Source: Burkholderiales bacterium | GTDB lineage: Bacteria; Pseudomonadota; Gammaproteobacteria; Burkholderiales; Casimicrobiaceae | DNA length: 64,000 bases | Assembly (NCBI GenBank): GCA_015075645.1 | Contig: JABTUF010000007.1 | Span: 236,501 to 300,500 of the forward strand | Direction of reading: 5' to 3' | Shown: piece by piece, positions 1-7,784 of the stretch | Position numbering within the stretch: the first letter of the stretch is position 1 | How the letters are laid out: the number at the start of each line of letters is the position of its first letter | Made by a program: the position numbers and the translations under genes | The notes under the pieces: generated by a model | The model's database searches: none | The model's input: only the letters and a program-made list of their open reading frames with translations | Told to the model about the DNA's origin: nothing

Positions 1-89
1 GCGAGCGCCATGGCCGCGACTGTACCGCAGCGTGCGCGCATGATGCACGCCTCGAACGCATCTCGTACCCAATCGCGATGGCAGTGTTG

Positions 90-437
90 TTACGCCGCGA
101 CGTTCGGTTGCCAGGTGCGTGCCGGACGGCGCCAATCGATGCCTTCGAGCAGCATCGACAGCTGCGCGGCAGACAGATGCACGACACCGCTGGTCGCCTG
201 CGGCCACACGAACCGGCCACGCTCCAGACGCTTCGCGTACAAATTCATGCCGTCGCCGCTCCACCACAGCAACTTGATCAGATCGCCCCGCTTGCCACGG
301 AACACGAACACGTCACCCGAGAACGGCTTCTCGCCGAGGGCCATCTGCACCAAGGCCGCCAGCCCGTCCATGCCCTTGCGCATGTCGGTGACGCCGGCGC
401 CGATCCACACCCGCGTCCCCAACGGCAGTCCGATCAA
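90..437 (-). CDS. tnpB: IS66 family accessory protein TnpB (Orf2)
   Basis: 115 residues, the usual length for IS66 TnpB. It carries the family core GVTDMRKGMDGLAALVQ near residues 15-31, followed by FRGKRGDLIKLLWWSGDGMN. TnpB is needed with TnpA and the DDE transposase TnpC for IS66 transposition, but its biochemical role is not settled. The ATG overlaps the stop of the upstream tnpA (ATGA), indicating translational coupling. Intact. Confidence 0.93.
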   Translation of the reverse strand: MIGLPLGTRVWIGAGVTDMRKGMDGLAALVQMALGEKPFSGDVFVFRGKRGDLIKLLWWSGDGMNLYAKRLERGRFVWPQATSGVVHLSAAQLSMLLEGIDWRRPARTWQPNVAA

Positions 438-856
438 CGTCGTCTCGCCAGGCAGTCCAGTACCGTCCGCAGCAGCGCCGGATCAGCGGCACGGCCGACG
501 CGTATCGTTGCCACCGGAAACATCACTTCGATGCCGTCCTCCGGACGTGCATGCCGATCGCCGGCATTCGCGAGCACCGGCGCCACCGATTCGATCACCG
601 GGAGCAACTGGAACGGCGCCGCCGGCGGTGGCGTTGATACCACCACCGCGACTTCCTGATCGATCGCGCCGAACTTCCCTGCTCGGTACTGGCGGCGCCA
701 TTTGAACAGCATGTTGACGTTAATCCGGTGCTCCTGCGCCAGCTTCGCCACCGAGATCCCTGGCAGGCACGCCGCCTGCGCCAACCGCCGCTTGAACTCC
801 AGCGGATGGTTCGGCCGTCCCTTCCGCGATACCCGCTGCAACCCCCCTGTCGCCAT
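434..856 (-). CDS. tnpA: IS66 family accessory protein TnpA (Orf1), HTH domain
   Basis: 140 residues. The N-terminal half (about 15-60) is a transposase-type helix-turn-helix of the IS3/IS911 OrfA style, including LPGISVAKLAQEHRINVNML and FKWRRQYR; the C-terminal half is variable and proline/alanine rich. First gene of the IS66 operon, overlapping tnpB by four bases. Likely DNA-binding accessory to the TnpC transposase outside the window. Intact. Confidence 0.9.
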   Translation of the reverse strand: MATGGLQRVSRKGRPNHPLEFKRRLAQAACLPGISVAKLAQEHRINVNMLFKWRRQYRAGKFGAIDQEVAVVVSTPPPAAPFQLLPVIESVAPVLANAGDRHARPEDGIEVMFPVATIRVGRAADPALLRTVLDCLARRR

Positions 857-940
857 TCTGGTCCCCGCTACTCAACTGACGGACACCACTATGGCGTCAT
901 CGCCCTTCCCAGCGGAAGACGGTACTCACCGGACGCTTAC

Positions 941-1579
941 GAACTTGTAGAGGCTGCCGGCCACGCTGGTGAGGTCGGCGAACATCGAATTGCCCACCGC
1001 CGCGGCCACTTCGTAGTCGGACAGCGCGTCGAGCCCGACGTAGACGATGCCGCCCAGGTGGATCACCGAGGTCCAGTCGAACACCGGGCGCCAGTCGGTC
1101 GGATCGTCGAGCTCGGGCGAGAGCAGTGAAGCCGTGCGACCGGTCGTGAGCTTCTCCATCAGCGGCAGCAGCGACGCCACCAGCTTGTCGAAGTGGCTCT
1201 TCTCGTAGTTGAGCGTCGAGCCCAGCGCGTGCGCGATCGGGTCGTAGAGCTTCTTGCGCCGCGCGTACTCCACCAGGCTGACCGCCCGCGCGCCGCGCGA
1301 CTGCAGACCCTTGTCGAGGTTCTTCTTGTCGATGGCGAGCGACCGCAGCTCCTCGCGCCAGCCTGAAGCGGCGGGCTCGCGGTCGAGCCAGTACTCGAAG
1401 TAGTCGATCAGCAGCGGCTCGACGTCGGAAGCGTAGCGGTTGATCTCCTGGTAGTCGGGCTTGCGCCCGAGCGCCACGAGCGCACGGGCCATCACGTTCA
1501 CGAAGCGCCAGACGAACTCCTTGAACGCCGCCGACTGTCCTTCCGAGGGCAGCTGACCGGCGATGTCGGTGGCGACCTC
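941..1579 (-). pseudogene. traD: traD fragment, second copy of the coupling protein gene
   Basis: This 639-bp stretch matches 29475-30113, inside the complete traD gene, base for base apart from scattered substitutions (for example Ser for Ala after REPAA). It encodes an internal TraD segment including ARALVALGRKPDYQEINRY and the block FDWTSVIHLGGIVYVGLDA. Walker A is missing because the match stops abruptly at 1579, and the C-terminus is cut off by the IS66 end at 940. It is a dead remnant of a second, closely related conjugative element or of a duplication. Confidence 0.95.
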
Positions 1580-2169
1580 CTCAAGACGCCATTGGCCCGC
1601 TGGGCATGAAGACGCCCCTTCTGCGGCGCCCTCTCGTCGTTGCGTGGTCAGAAGAAGGATCGGCCACGGCTGAGTGGTCAGGTCGATCTGAAGGTTGGCC
1701 CTCCATGCGACCCGACACTCTTCAACGGAATTCCGTACCCCACGAAACAGACCCGAGTGGCAGCCGATTCTCCCGATCGATCTCGACAGACACGTATCGC
1801 CCGGAAGAGCCCCCTACTCCCACTCAATCATCAACGGCTCCTGCAAACCGTTGATTCGCTTGGCCGACGCGTCGAACCTCGCTGGCTTTACCGTCAGATG
1901 TACCGCCACCTCGAGTGGGATCCCCTCGCGCAGCTTTCACCATCGATCGACATCTATCGGGAAGAGTCGGCGCTTCCACAATACTCAGCTGTCGAGGTCT
2001 ATCGAGATCTATCGCGTCTTCGCACGCGATTCCTCTAGCGTGAGGCGACTCCTCGCTTGGCGCGAAGTGATCGAGGGGATGCCGGCATCAAAGGCCTTAA
2101 GTTGTTGTCGCATCGAGTCTTTGGGACATTTCTTTTACCGTCACGACGCTCCTGCTCGAAAGCGGAAGG
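1580..2169. other. Intergenic scar region without an intact gene
   Basis: About 590 bases between the traD fragment and higA. Open frames here show no family likeness. It holds (a) a short coding tail on the minus strand at 1814-1936, listed separately; (b) loosely repeated words such as CTATCGGGAAGAG at 1954-1966 and a related form at 1797-1809; and (c) 2103-2164, which resembles 11228-11287 at roughly 70 percent by eye. The mixture suggests repeated recombination or insertion at a module boundary. Confidence 0.6.
1814..1936 (-). pseudogene. Remnant of an unidentified gene, C-terminal tail only
   Basis: Open on the minus strand from just below an in-frame TGA (1937-1939) to TAG at 1814-1816, about 40 codons with no start codon. 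The predicted tail contains VHLTVKPARFDASAKRING and ends in IEWE. Related wording, VTVK followed by a few residues and R(I/L)DAT, is found on the minus strand at about 2105-2145 and 11235-11280, so three diverged copies of the same tail lie around this cargo block. The parent family was not recognised. Confidence 0.45.
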
Positions 2170-2490
2170 TCAGTGCGCATCCGCCGTCTGCTCCGCGGCT
2201 TCCTTCCATGGTCTGATCTTCGCGAGCGTCTTCGCGAGGCTCGCCTTCGCGACCTCGGTATCGTAGTCGGCCTGCAGGCGCAGCCACCAGCCATCGGAGA
2301 GGCCGAAGAAGCGGCACAGCCGCAGATCGGTGTCGGCCGTGATGGCGCGCTTGCCTCCGACGATCTCGCCGATACGTTGCGCGGGCACGCCGATCTCCTT
2401 TGCCAGACGGTAGTTGCTCATGCCCAAGGGCTTGAGAAACTCCTCGGCAAGCATCTCGCCGGGCGACACCGGCTTGAGTTTCCTGGCCAT
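2170..2490 (-). CDS. higA: HigA-type antitoxin, XRE helix-turn-helix
   Basis: 106 residues from ATG at 2490; the frame is open further upstream, but this start follows the toxin stop by 11 bases and matches the usual HigA N-terminus. An XRE helix-turn-helix spans about residues 17-65 (NYRLAKEIGVPAQRIGEIV then GKRAITADTDLRL). In this family the antitoxin neutralises HigB and represses the operon. Toxin-first gene order is the normal higBA arrangement. The C-terminus is Ala/Glu rich. Intact. Confidence 0.92.
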   Translation of the reverse strand: MARKLKPVSPGEMLAEEFLKPLGMSNYRLAKEIGVPAQRIGEIVGGKRAITADTDLRLCRFFGLSDGWWLRLQADYDTEVAKASLAKTLAKIRPWKEAAEQTADAH

Positions 2491-2501
2491 CTCGTCTTGC
2501 C

Positions 2502-2783
2502 TCAGTGATAGTCCACGATCTCGACGTCTTCGGCATCGCTGCCCGTCCAGCGAAAGCAGATGCGGAACTGATCGTTCACCCGCAGGCTCCACTGGCCCTC
2601 GCGATCGCCCTTCAGCTGCTCCAACCGGTTCGCCGGCGGCGCGCGCAAGTCCTCGATCCGTTTCGCCAGGTCGAGCTGCTTCAACTTACGCAGCGCCGGG
2701 CGCTCGATGTTGGCGAAGCGCGCCACCCGGCGCAACTGAAAGAGCGCTTCGGTGTCGGCACACTTGAACGTCCTGATCGCCAC
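2502..2783 (-). CDS. higB: HigB-type (RelE superfamily) toxin, mRNA endonuclease
   Basis: 93 residues from GTG at 2783, the standard HigB length; an upstream TTG at 2819 would add twelve residues but lies in the -35 hexamer. Family motifs include IRTFKCADTEALF at the start, the middle segment LEQLKGDREGQWSLRVNDQ and the C-terminal FRICFRWTGSDAEDVEIVDYH. HigB toxins cleave translated mRNA at the ribosome. The GTG lies seven to ten bases below the -10 box with no ribosome-binding site, so the message may be leaderless. Cotranscribed with higA. Confidence 0.9.
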   Translation of the reverse strand: MAIRTFKCADTEALFQLRRVARFANIERPALRKLKQLDLAKRIEDLRAPPANRLEQLKGDREGQWSLRVNDQFRICFRWTGSDAEDVEIVDYH

Positions 2784-2790
2784 TGGGAAA

Positions 2791-2828
2791 ATAGTATTGC
2801 ATCGCGTGATTAACGTCAAGCGTGATTA
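2791..2828 (-). promoter_or_regulatory. higBA promoter with candidate operator repeats
   Basis: Minus strand: TTGACG (2819-2814), 17-bp spacer, TACTAT (2796-2791), a near-consensus sigma70 promoter. The plus strand has a direct repeat GCGTGATTA at 2804-2812 and 2820-2828, 16 bp apart (about one and a half helical turns), overlapping the spacer and -35. This is a plausible HigA autoregulation site; the binding is inference. Confidence 0.7.
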
Positions 2829-2969
2829 TCGATGACCGCACCCGTCGCACACAACTGCACGTTCGCGCCGCGCTTTCGCCGACATGCCTTCGGCTGGCGC
2901 TCGCAGCCCGCCGTGCGGCGAGTTTGGGAAGCTGCGGCCGAGATCCAGAAGGTCGGCTGATCGGCAACC

Positions 2970-3923
2970 TCATGCCGCGTAGCCCCGAAGCGCCTTCAAC
3001 GGTACATGCAGCTCCGCACACTTCGAGAATGTGTCGAGCAGATACTCGACGGTTACGCGCACTCTCGGCGCGACCAGCGCTCGATGCGGATACTGCAGGG
3101 TCATCTCGTAGCTGCCTGGATGGTGCGCGTCCAGCAGCAACACCTTCAGCCCACCGGTGCGCAGATGCTTCCAGGCGTGGTGTAGGCCCACCTCTGCGAT
3201 GCCCGCACCCTCCACGGCTGCCTGCGTGAGCGCTTCCGGGGACGACAGGGTCAGCACCGCACCCTCCGTGTCCATCGTGGAAATGCTGCCGTCCTGAGCC
3301 CGAAAGTTCCAAGGTGAGACACGGCCACCCAGGAAGCGCCGTGTGAGCAGCCGATGCCGGGCCAGGTCCCCTGAAGTGCGTGGCACGCCTGCGTCGGCAA
3401 GATAAGCAGGCGAAGCGACCAGCACCAGACGGAACTGGCAGATCGGCCGCGATACGAGGGATGAGTCGATGATGCGCCCGCCGCGCAGCGCCAGATCGTA
3501 CCGATCGTGCACGAGGTCGACCATGCGATCGTCGAAGTCCACCTCGACCACCAAGCCGGGATAGCGTGCCAGCAGCCCGGGCAGCGCAGGGGTCAGCTGC
3601 TCGCGACCGAAGCCCACGCTCGTCGAGATGCGCACGCGTCCGGCCGGAGCGGCCCGATGGGCCGTCACGGCATCGGCGGCTTGGTCCAGCGCCTCCAGCG
3701 CGATACGAGCCTGACGCAGAAAGGCCGCGCCCTCTTCCGTCAGGTTCAACGTGCGCGTGGTGCGATTCATCAGGCGCACTCCCAGAGACTTCTCGAGCCC
3801 CGCGACGTTCTTGCTGACGGCGGCCGCCGAAATGCCGAGGGCGCGCGCGGCTGCTGAGAAGCTGCCCGCGTCGGCCGCCTGAACGAACGACAGGATGCCG
3901 CGAACTCGCTGTGAAGAATCCAT
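2970..3923 (-). CDS. LysR-family transcriptional regulator
   Basis: 317 residues from ATG at 3923 (MDSSQRVRGIL); the frame stays open upstream to 3986, but this start aligns with the family. N-terminal winged helix-turn-helix about residues 8-66 (SFSAAARALGISAAAVSKNV), then an effector-binding domain of periplasmic-binding fold beginning around residue 90 (RVRISTSVGFGREQL). It is transcribed away from the alcohol dehydrogenase operon across a 134-bp gap, the classic LysR arrangement, so it probably controls 4058-9446 in response to an unknown small molecule. Intact. Confidence 0.92.
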   Translation of the reverse strand: MDSSQRVRGILSFVQAADAGSFSAAARALGISAAAVSKNVAGLEKSLGVRLMNRTTRTLNLTEEGAAFLRQARIALEALDQAADAVTAHRAAPAGRVRISTSVGFGREQLTPALPGLLARYPGLVVEVDFDDRMVDLVHDRYDLALRGGRIIDSSLVSRPICQFRLVLVASPAYLADAGVPRTSGDLARHRLLTRRFLGGRVSPWNFRAQDGSISTMDTEGAVLTLSSPEALTQAAVEGAGIAEVGLHHAWKHLRTGGLKVLLLDAHHPGSYEMTLQYPHRALVAPRVRVTVEYLLDTFSKCAELHVPLKALRGYAA

Positions 3924-4057
3924 CGTGGCGGGGCCTCGACAGTTGGAATCAAGCGCCCCGATTTTCAACCCAACGTTCAAGAACAATCAACCACTGACCC
4001 ACTTCTCGTTGCGAATCACGTTGCCCAGAATGCCGTCATCACACGGAGATTGATGCA
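3924..4057. promoter_or_regulatory. Divergent regulatory region between lysR gene and adh operon
   Basis: 134 bp separating divergent starts. It contains the short inverted repeat GTTCAAGAAC at 3975-3984 and several T-N11-A arrangements typical of LysR sites. No strong -35/-10 pair stood out in either direction. A shared LysR binding region is inferred from position only. Confidence 0.4.
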
Positions 4058-5092
4058 ATGAAAGCAACGATCATGTTCGGCGCCAAGGAGGTTCGGGTTC
4101 AGAACGTTCCCGACGCCACGCTCGTTCAACCGACCGATGCCCTGGTGCGCGTCACCCGTTCCTGTATTTGCGGCAGCGACTTATGGCCCTATCGCGAGCC
4201 CGAGCGAAACGAGGCGGGGCAGCGCATCGGCCACGAAGCGATCGGTGTCGTCGAGGCCGTCGGCCGCGACGTGCACAAGGTGAAGGTGGGCGACCTGGTG
4301 ATCATGCCCTTCGCCTACTCCGACGGTACCTGCGAGTTCTGCGGCGAGGGGCTGCATACGGCCTGCCGGCACGGCGGCTTCTTCGGCGTGGGCGAGGTCG
4401 CCGGCGCCCAGGCGGAGGCCGTACGCGTTCCGCTGGCGGACGGCACGCTCTACCCGCTGCCGGGCGGCGCGGATAGAACCCTGCTCGCCTCGCTGCTGAC
4501 CCTATCCGACGTCATGGGCACCGGACACCATGCCGCCCGCGTGGCGCGCGTCGGCCCCGGCAAGCGTGTCGCCGTCATCGGCGGTGGCGCGGTCGGCCTG
4601 TGCGGCGTCCTGGCGGCCAAGCGGCTCGGTGCAGCGCAGATCATCCTGCTCGATCGTCATCCGGAGCGAATCGCGTTGGCACGCGAATTCGGCGCCACCG
4701 ACGTGGTGACCGAGCGCGGCAAGGAGGCCATCGAGCGCGTGCTGGCGCTGACCGGCGGCACCGGCGTGCACTCGGTGCTCGAATGCGTCGGCACCGACGA
4801 CGCGATGCTCACCAGCATCGAGGTGGCCCGGCCCGGGGGCGCCGTGGGCCGGGTGGGTGTTCCCCACTACGCGGCGATTCCGGCATCGAACTCGGCATTC
4901 TTCAAGAACGTCATCGTCGGCGGCGGGCCTGCGCCCGCGCGCGCCTACATCGACGAGCTGCTGCCCGACGTGCTCGAAGGCCGTATCGAGCCCGGCCGCG
5001 TGTTCGACCGCGTGATCGGCATCGACGAGGTGCCCGACGGCTACCGCCTGATGGACGAGCGCCGTGCCATCAAGGTGATGATCGAGTTCTGA
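4058..5092 (+). CDS. Zinc-dependent alcohol dehydrogenase, MDR superfamily
   Basis: 344 residues. GroES-like catalytic domain with zinc ligands in CICGSD (Cys about 37) and GHEAIG (His about 61), then a Rossmann NAD(P) domain with VIGGGAVGLCGVLAAKRLGA. The structural-zinc loop reads DGTCEFCGEGLHTAC, with Asp where the first of four cysteines usually stands, a variation found in this subfamily. The product should oxidise an alcohol or reduce an aldehyde/ketone; substrate not inferable. First gene of a co-oriented cargo operon, 15 bp before the aldo/keto reductase gene. Confidence 0.9.
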   Translation: MKATIMFGAKEVRVQNVPDATLVQPTDALVRVTRSCICGSDLWPYREPERNEAGQRIGHEAIGVVEAVGRDVHKVKVGDLVIMPFAYSDGTCEFCGEGLHTACRHGGFFGVGEVAGAQAEAVRVPLADGTLYPLPGGADRTLLASLLTLSDVMGTGHHAARVARVGPGKRVAVIGGGAVGLCGVLAAKRLGAAQIILLDRHPERIALAREFGATDVVTERGKEAIERVLALTGGTGVHSVLECVGTDDAMLTSIEVARPGGAVGRVGVPHYAAIPASNSAFFKNVIVGGGPAPARAYIDELLPDVLEGRIEPGRVFDRVIGIDEVPDGYRLMDERRAIKVMIEF

Positions 5093-5107
5093 ACCAAAGG
5101 TGGATCG

Positions 5108-6094
5108 ATGAAGTACACACATCTCGGCCGCACCGGACTTCAAGTCAGTCGTGTGGCGCTCGGCACCATGAATTTCGGGGAACTGACGGGGGAAGCCGCC
5201 AGCTACGAGATCATGGACACGGCCCTCGAGGCCGGCATCAACCTTTTCGATACTGCGGATGTCTATGGGGGACCGCAGTCTCCAGACATGGAGAAAGGCT
5301 TCGGGACCTCCGAGGAGATCATCGGTCGGTGGCTCGCCCAGGGTGGCCGTCGCGACCGAATCGTCCTGGCAACCAAGCTGTACCAGCCGATGGGCACCGG
5401 TCCGAACGATCGCCGCCTGTCCGCCTATCACATCCGAAGGGCTTGCGAGGCCAGCCTGCGGCGGCTGCAGACCGACCACATCGATCTCTATCAGATGCAC
5501 CACGTCGATCGACGAACCCCGTGGGAAGAGATCTGGCAGGCGATGGAGCAGCTGGTTCGCGAGGGCAAGGTGACGTATGTCGGAAGCAGCAACTTCGCCG
5601 GTTGGGACATCGCCACTGCGCAGAGCGTGGCCAGGTCGCGCAACTTCCTTGGCCTGGCGTCGGAGCAGAGCCTCTACAACCTCAGCGCTCGCACCATCGA
5701 GCTCGAGGTCATCCCGGCGCTGCGGTATTACGGTATCGGCCTCCTGCCCTGGAGCCCGATCGGCATGGGGCTCCTGAGCGGCGTGCTTCGCAAGGCAAGC
5801 GAAGGGCGCAAGGCCACGCCATTGCTGCAGATGCGGATCGAGCAGCATCGCGCACAACTCGAGAAGTACGAGGCGCTCTGCCTGCAGCTGGGTGAGGAAC
5901 CTGCCGACGTCGCGCTGGCTTGGCTGCTGCACAACCCTGCTGTCACGGCTCCGATCGTCGGGCCGCGCACGGCGGAGCAGCTCACCCGAAGTCTGCATGC
6001 ATTGGAGGTCTCTCTCGCGGACGAGACGCTCCAGCGGCTTGACGAAATCTGGCCTGGACCCGGCGGGGAAGCGCCACAGGCATACGCCTGGTAG
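5108..6094 (+). CDS. Aldo/keto reductase
   Basis: 328 residues, TIM-barrel oxidoreductase. The catalytic tetrad is visible: Asp48 and Tyr53 in FDTADVYG, Lys90 in LATKLYQ, His131 in LYQMHHVD. The C-terminal cofactor segment has APIVGPRTAEQL, typical of NADPH-binding aldo/keto reductases. Follows the alcohol dehydrogenase by 15 bp; the two could act on the same carbonyl/alcohol substrate pool. Intact; substrate unknown. Confidence 0.93.
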   Translation: MKYTHLGRTGLQVSRVALGTMNFGELTGEAASYEIMDTALEAGINLFDTADVYGGPQSPDMEKGFGTSEEIIGRWLAQGGRRDRIVLATKLYQPMGTGPNDRRLSAYHIRRACEASLRRLQTDHIDLYQMHHVDRRTPWEEIWQAMEQLVREGKVTYVGSSNFAGWDIATAQSVARSRNFLGLASEQSLYNLSARTIELEVIPALRYYGIGLLPWSPIGMGLLSGVLRKASEGRKATPLLQMRIEQHRAQLEKYEALCLQLGEEPADVALAWLLHNPAVTAPIVGPRTAEQLTRSLHALEVSLADETLQRLDEIWPGPGGEAPQAYAW

Positions 6095-6138
6095 GACGTC
6101 GTACCCACGACGGCGCAGGTCGCGATGAAGGAGATGAA

Positions 6139-6777
6139 ATGAAAGTGGGAATTCTCGGATCAAGCGATGTCGCCAAGTCGCTCGCTCGTGGCTTCCTGAA
6201 GGAAGGTCACGAGGTCATGTTGGGCTCGCGGGAGCCGGGAAAGCTGGCGCCCTGGGTGCGCGAGACAGGCAAAGGCGCATCCAGCGGAACGTTTGCCGAC
6301 ACGGCCAAGTTTGGCGAACTCGTCGTGCTCGCAGTCCAGGGCACCAAGTCCGTGGAGGCGATCAGGGCGGCGGGAGTGGACAGTTTCAAAGGCAAGGTCG
6401 TCATCGACGCCACGAATCCCCTGGACATCACCGCGGGAGCTCCGCCCAGACTCGTTGGCGGGCTCGGCACTTCCGGCGGCGAGATCATCCAAGAGGCTTT
6501 GCCCGGGGCGTTTGTCGTCAAGGGCTTCAATACCGTGGGGAACGCGCACTTCTACAAGCCGCAGTTTGCGGGCGGCCCGCCGGACATGTTCGTTTGCGGC
6601 GACGATGAAGAAGCGAAGGAGCAGGTCTCGCGCATCTGCAGGGACTTCGGCTGGAATCCCATCGACATCGGCGGCATCGCCCTCGCGCACTACCTCGAAG
6701 CGACTGCCATGGTCTGGATCATCACTGCCTTCACGGGCGGTCATTGGAATCAGGCGTTCAAGCTGTTGAGAAGGTGA
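6139..6777 (+). CDS. NAD(P)-binding protein, F420-dependent NADP reductase-like
   Basis: 212 residues with an N-terminal dinucleotide-binding fold: MKVGILGSSDVAKSLARGF and LGSREPGKL near the second strand, then VVIDATNPL. This is the family annotated as NADPH-dependent F420 reductase or predicted dinucleotide-binding enzyme. In bacteria without F420 it is an NAD(P)H oxidoreductase of unknown substrate. RBS GAAGGAGATG lies just before the ATG. Fits the redox theme of the operon. Confidence 0.85.
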   Translation: MKVGILGSSDVAKSLARGFLKEGHEVMLGSREPGKLAPWVRETGKGASSGTFADTAKFGELVVLAVQGTKSVEAIRAAGVDSFKGKVVIDATNPLDITAGAPPRLVGGLGTSGGEIIQEALPGAFVVKGFNTVGNAHFYKPQFAGGPPDMFVCGDDEEAKEQVSRICRDFGWNPIDIGGIALAHYLEATAMVWIITAFTGGHWNQAFKLLRR

Positions 6778-6782
6778 CCGAC

Positions 6783-7784
6783 ATGAAGATGCTGATGCTC
6801 TTGGCACTCGCTGTGATCGGGGTCGCTTCGATCGCAAACGCCGAAACGACGCTGGATCACTCCAAGGTCATCCCGCCGCAACAAGCGACATTTGCCGAGT
6901 TTCCGGAAAGCCGGTCGTTCACGAGCGGCATCAAAGTCGTCCAGGCGGATCTCTCCGACCCGGCGGTCGCGTCGATTCTCAATGTCGAATACGCGAAGAA
7001 GTCAGGCATGCCGTTGCATGTCCACATCCTGACGCCGTGGCCGTTCGACGACGGAGCGGCGGACAGGAAGTTGCCCTTGATCGTGTTCGTTCAGGGCTCG
7101 GCCTGGTTGAAGCAGGAGATGTACAACCTGCCTCAGCTGGCGCAAATGGTTAAGCGGGGATACATCGTCGCGATCGTCGAGTACCGGCCGTCTGCCGTCG
7201 CCGCCTTTCCGGCGCAGATCACAGATACCAAATCGGCGATTCGCTTCCTGAAGAAGAATGCGGACAAGTACAACATCGACGCCTCGAAGATCGTCCTATG
7301 GGGTGATTCATCGGGCGGCCATACCGCGCTGATGATCGCGGTGACTCTCGACGCGAACCAGTACGACGACGAGGGACAGGACAAGGACCCGATCGCGCTG
7401 AAGGCGGTGGTTGATTACTACGGGCCCACCGACATCAGCAAGATGAACAAGGAGCCTTCGACCTGGGACCACATGTCGGCCAAGAGCCCGGAGGGTCTCT
7501 TCATCGACGGTGTCGACGTGCTGGACAACCCTGAAAAGGTCAAACCCACGATACCCATGGGATATCTCGCCAGGGACCGCCGTCTTCCGCCAATGCTCAT
7601 CGTTCACGGCAGCAAGGACCGTCTCGTCCCCTTCGGTCAGAGCGTCATGATGTACGACGCTCTGAAGAAGCTCGACAAGGAAGCCGTGATGGTTCAGCTG
7701 AAAGGCGCAGACCATGGTGGAACACCGTTCTGGAGCAGGGACATGCTGAACCTGGTCGATGACTTCATTCGAAGGCACCTTTGA
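6783..7784 (+). CDS. Secreted alpha/beta hydrolase, esterase-like
   Basis: 333 residues from ATG at 6783, chosen because it yields a clean signal peptide (MKMLMLLALAVIGVASIANA, cleavage about residue 20). The nucleophile elbow is GDSSGGH; Asp in HGSKDRLVPF and His in GADHGGTPFW complete the triad, as in the abhydrolase/BD-FAE esterase group. Likely periplasmic. Starts five bases after the preceding stop and overlaps the next gene by four. Substrate unknown. Confidence 0.88.
   Translation: MKMLMLLALAVIGVASIANAETTLDHSKVIPPQQATFAEFPESRSFTSGIKVVQADLSDPAVASILNVEYAKKSGMPLHVHILTPWPFDDGAADRKLPLIVFVQGSAWLKQEMYNLPQLAQMVKRGYIVAIVEYRPSAVAAFPAQITDTKSAIRFLKKNADKYNIDASKIVLWGDSSGGHTALMIAVTLDANQYDDEGQDKDPIALKAVVDYYGPTDISKMNKEPSTWDHMSAKSPEGLFIDGVDVLDNPEKVKPTIPMGYLARDRRLPPMLIVHGSKDRLVPFGQSVMMYDALKKLDKEAVMVQLKGADHGGTPFWSRDMLNLVDDFIRRHL

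Larger units (their letters stand above)
1..940 (-). mobile_element. IS66-family insertion sequence, right-hand part (continues beyond left edge)
   Basis: Two IS66 accessory genes (tnpA-like, tnpB) read leftwards from a terminal sequence GTAAGCGTCC (minus strand) whose outer end is at 940; GTAAGCG is the typical IS66 terminus. Immediately outside it, at 941, homology to traD resumes, so the element sits inside a traD copy. The large transposase gene tnpC should begin near base 11 (minus strand) and lie outside the window, so its state, the other inverted repeat and the expected 8-bp target duplication cannot be seen. Confidence 0.9.

Noticed and set aside
1813..1836. guaA-type attachment site (tail reading IEWE then stop)
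   Set aside because: GuaA proteins do end in IEWE, but the residues before it (VKPARFDASAKRINGLQEP) do not resemble GuaA and no integrase is present, so the likeness is limited to four residues.
4325..4375. Loss of the structural zinc in the alcohol dehydrogenase
   Set aside because: Asp in place of the first cysteine is a known variation of this subfamily and Asp can ligate zinc; not evidence of inactivation.
4502..6163. 553-codon minus-strand open frame
   Set aside because: Antisense shadow of the alcohol dehydrogenase and aldo/keto reductase genes, which have clear catalytic motifs; common in GC-rich DNA.
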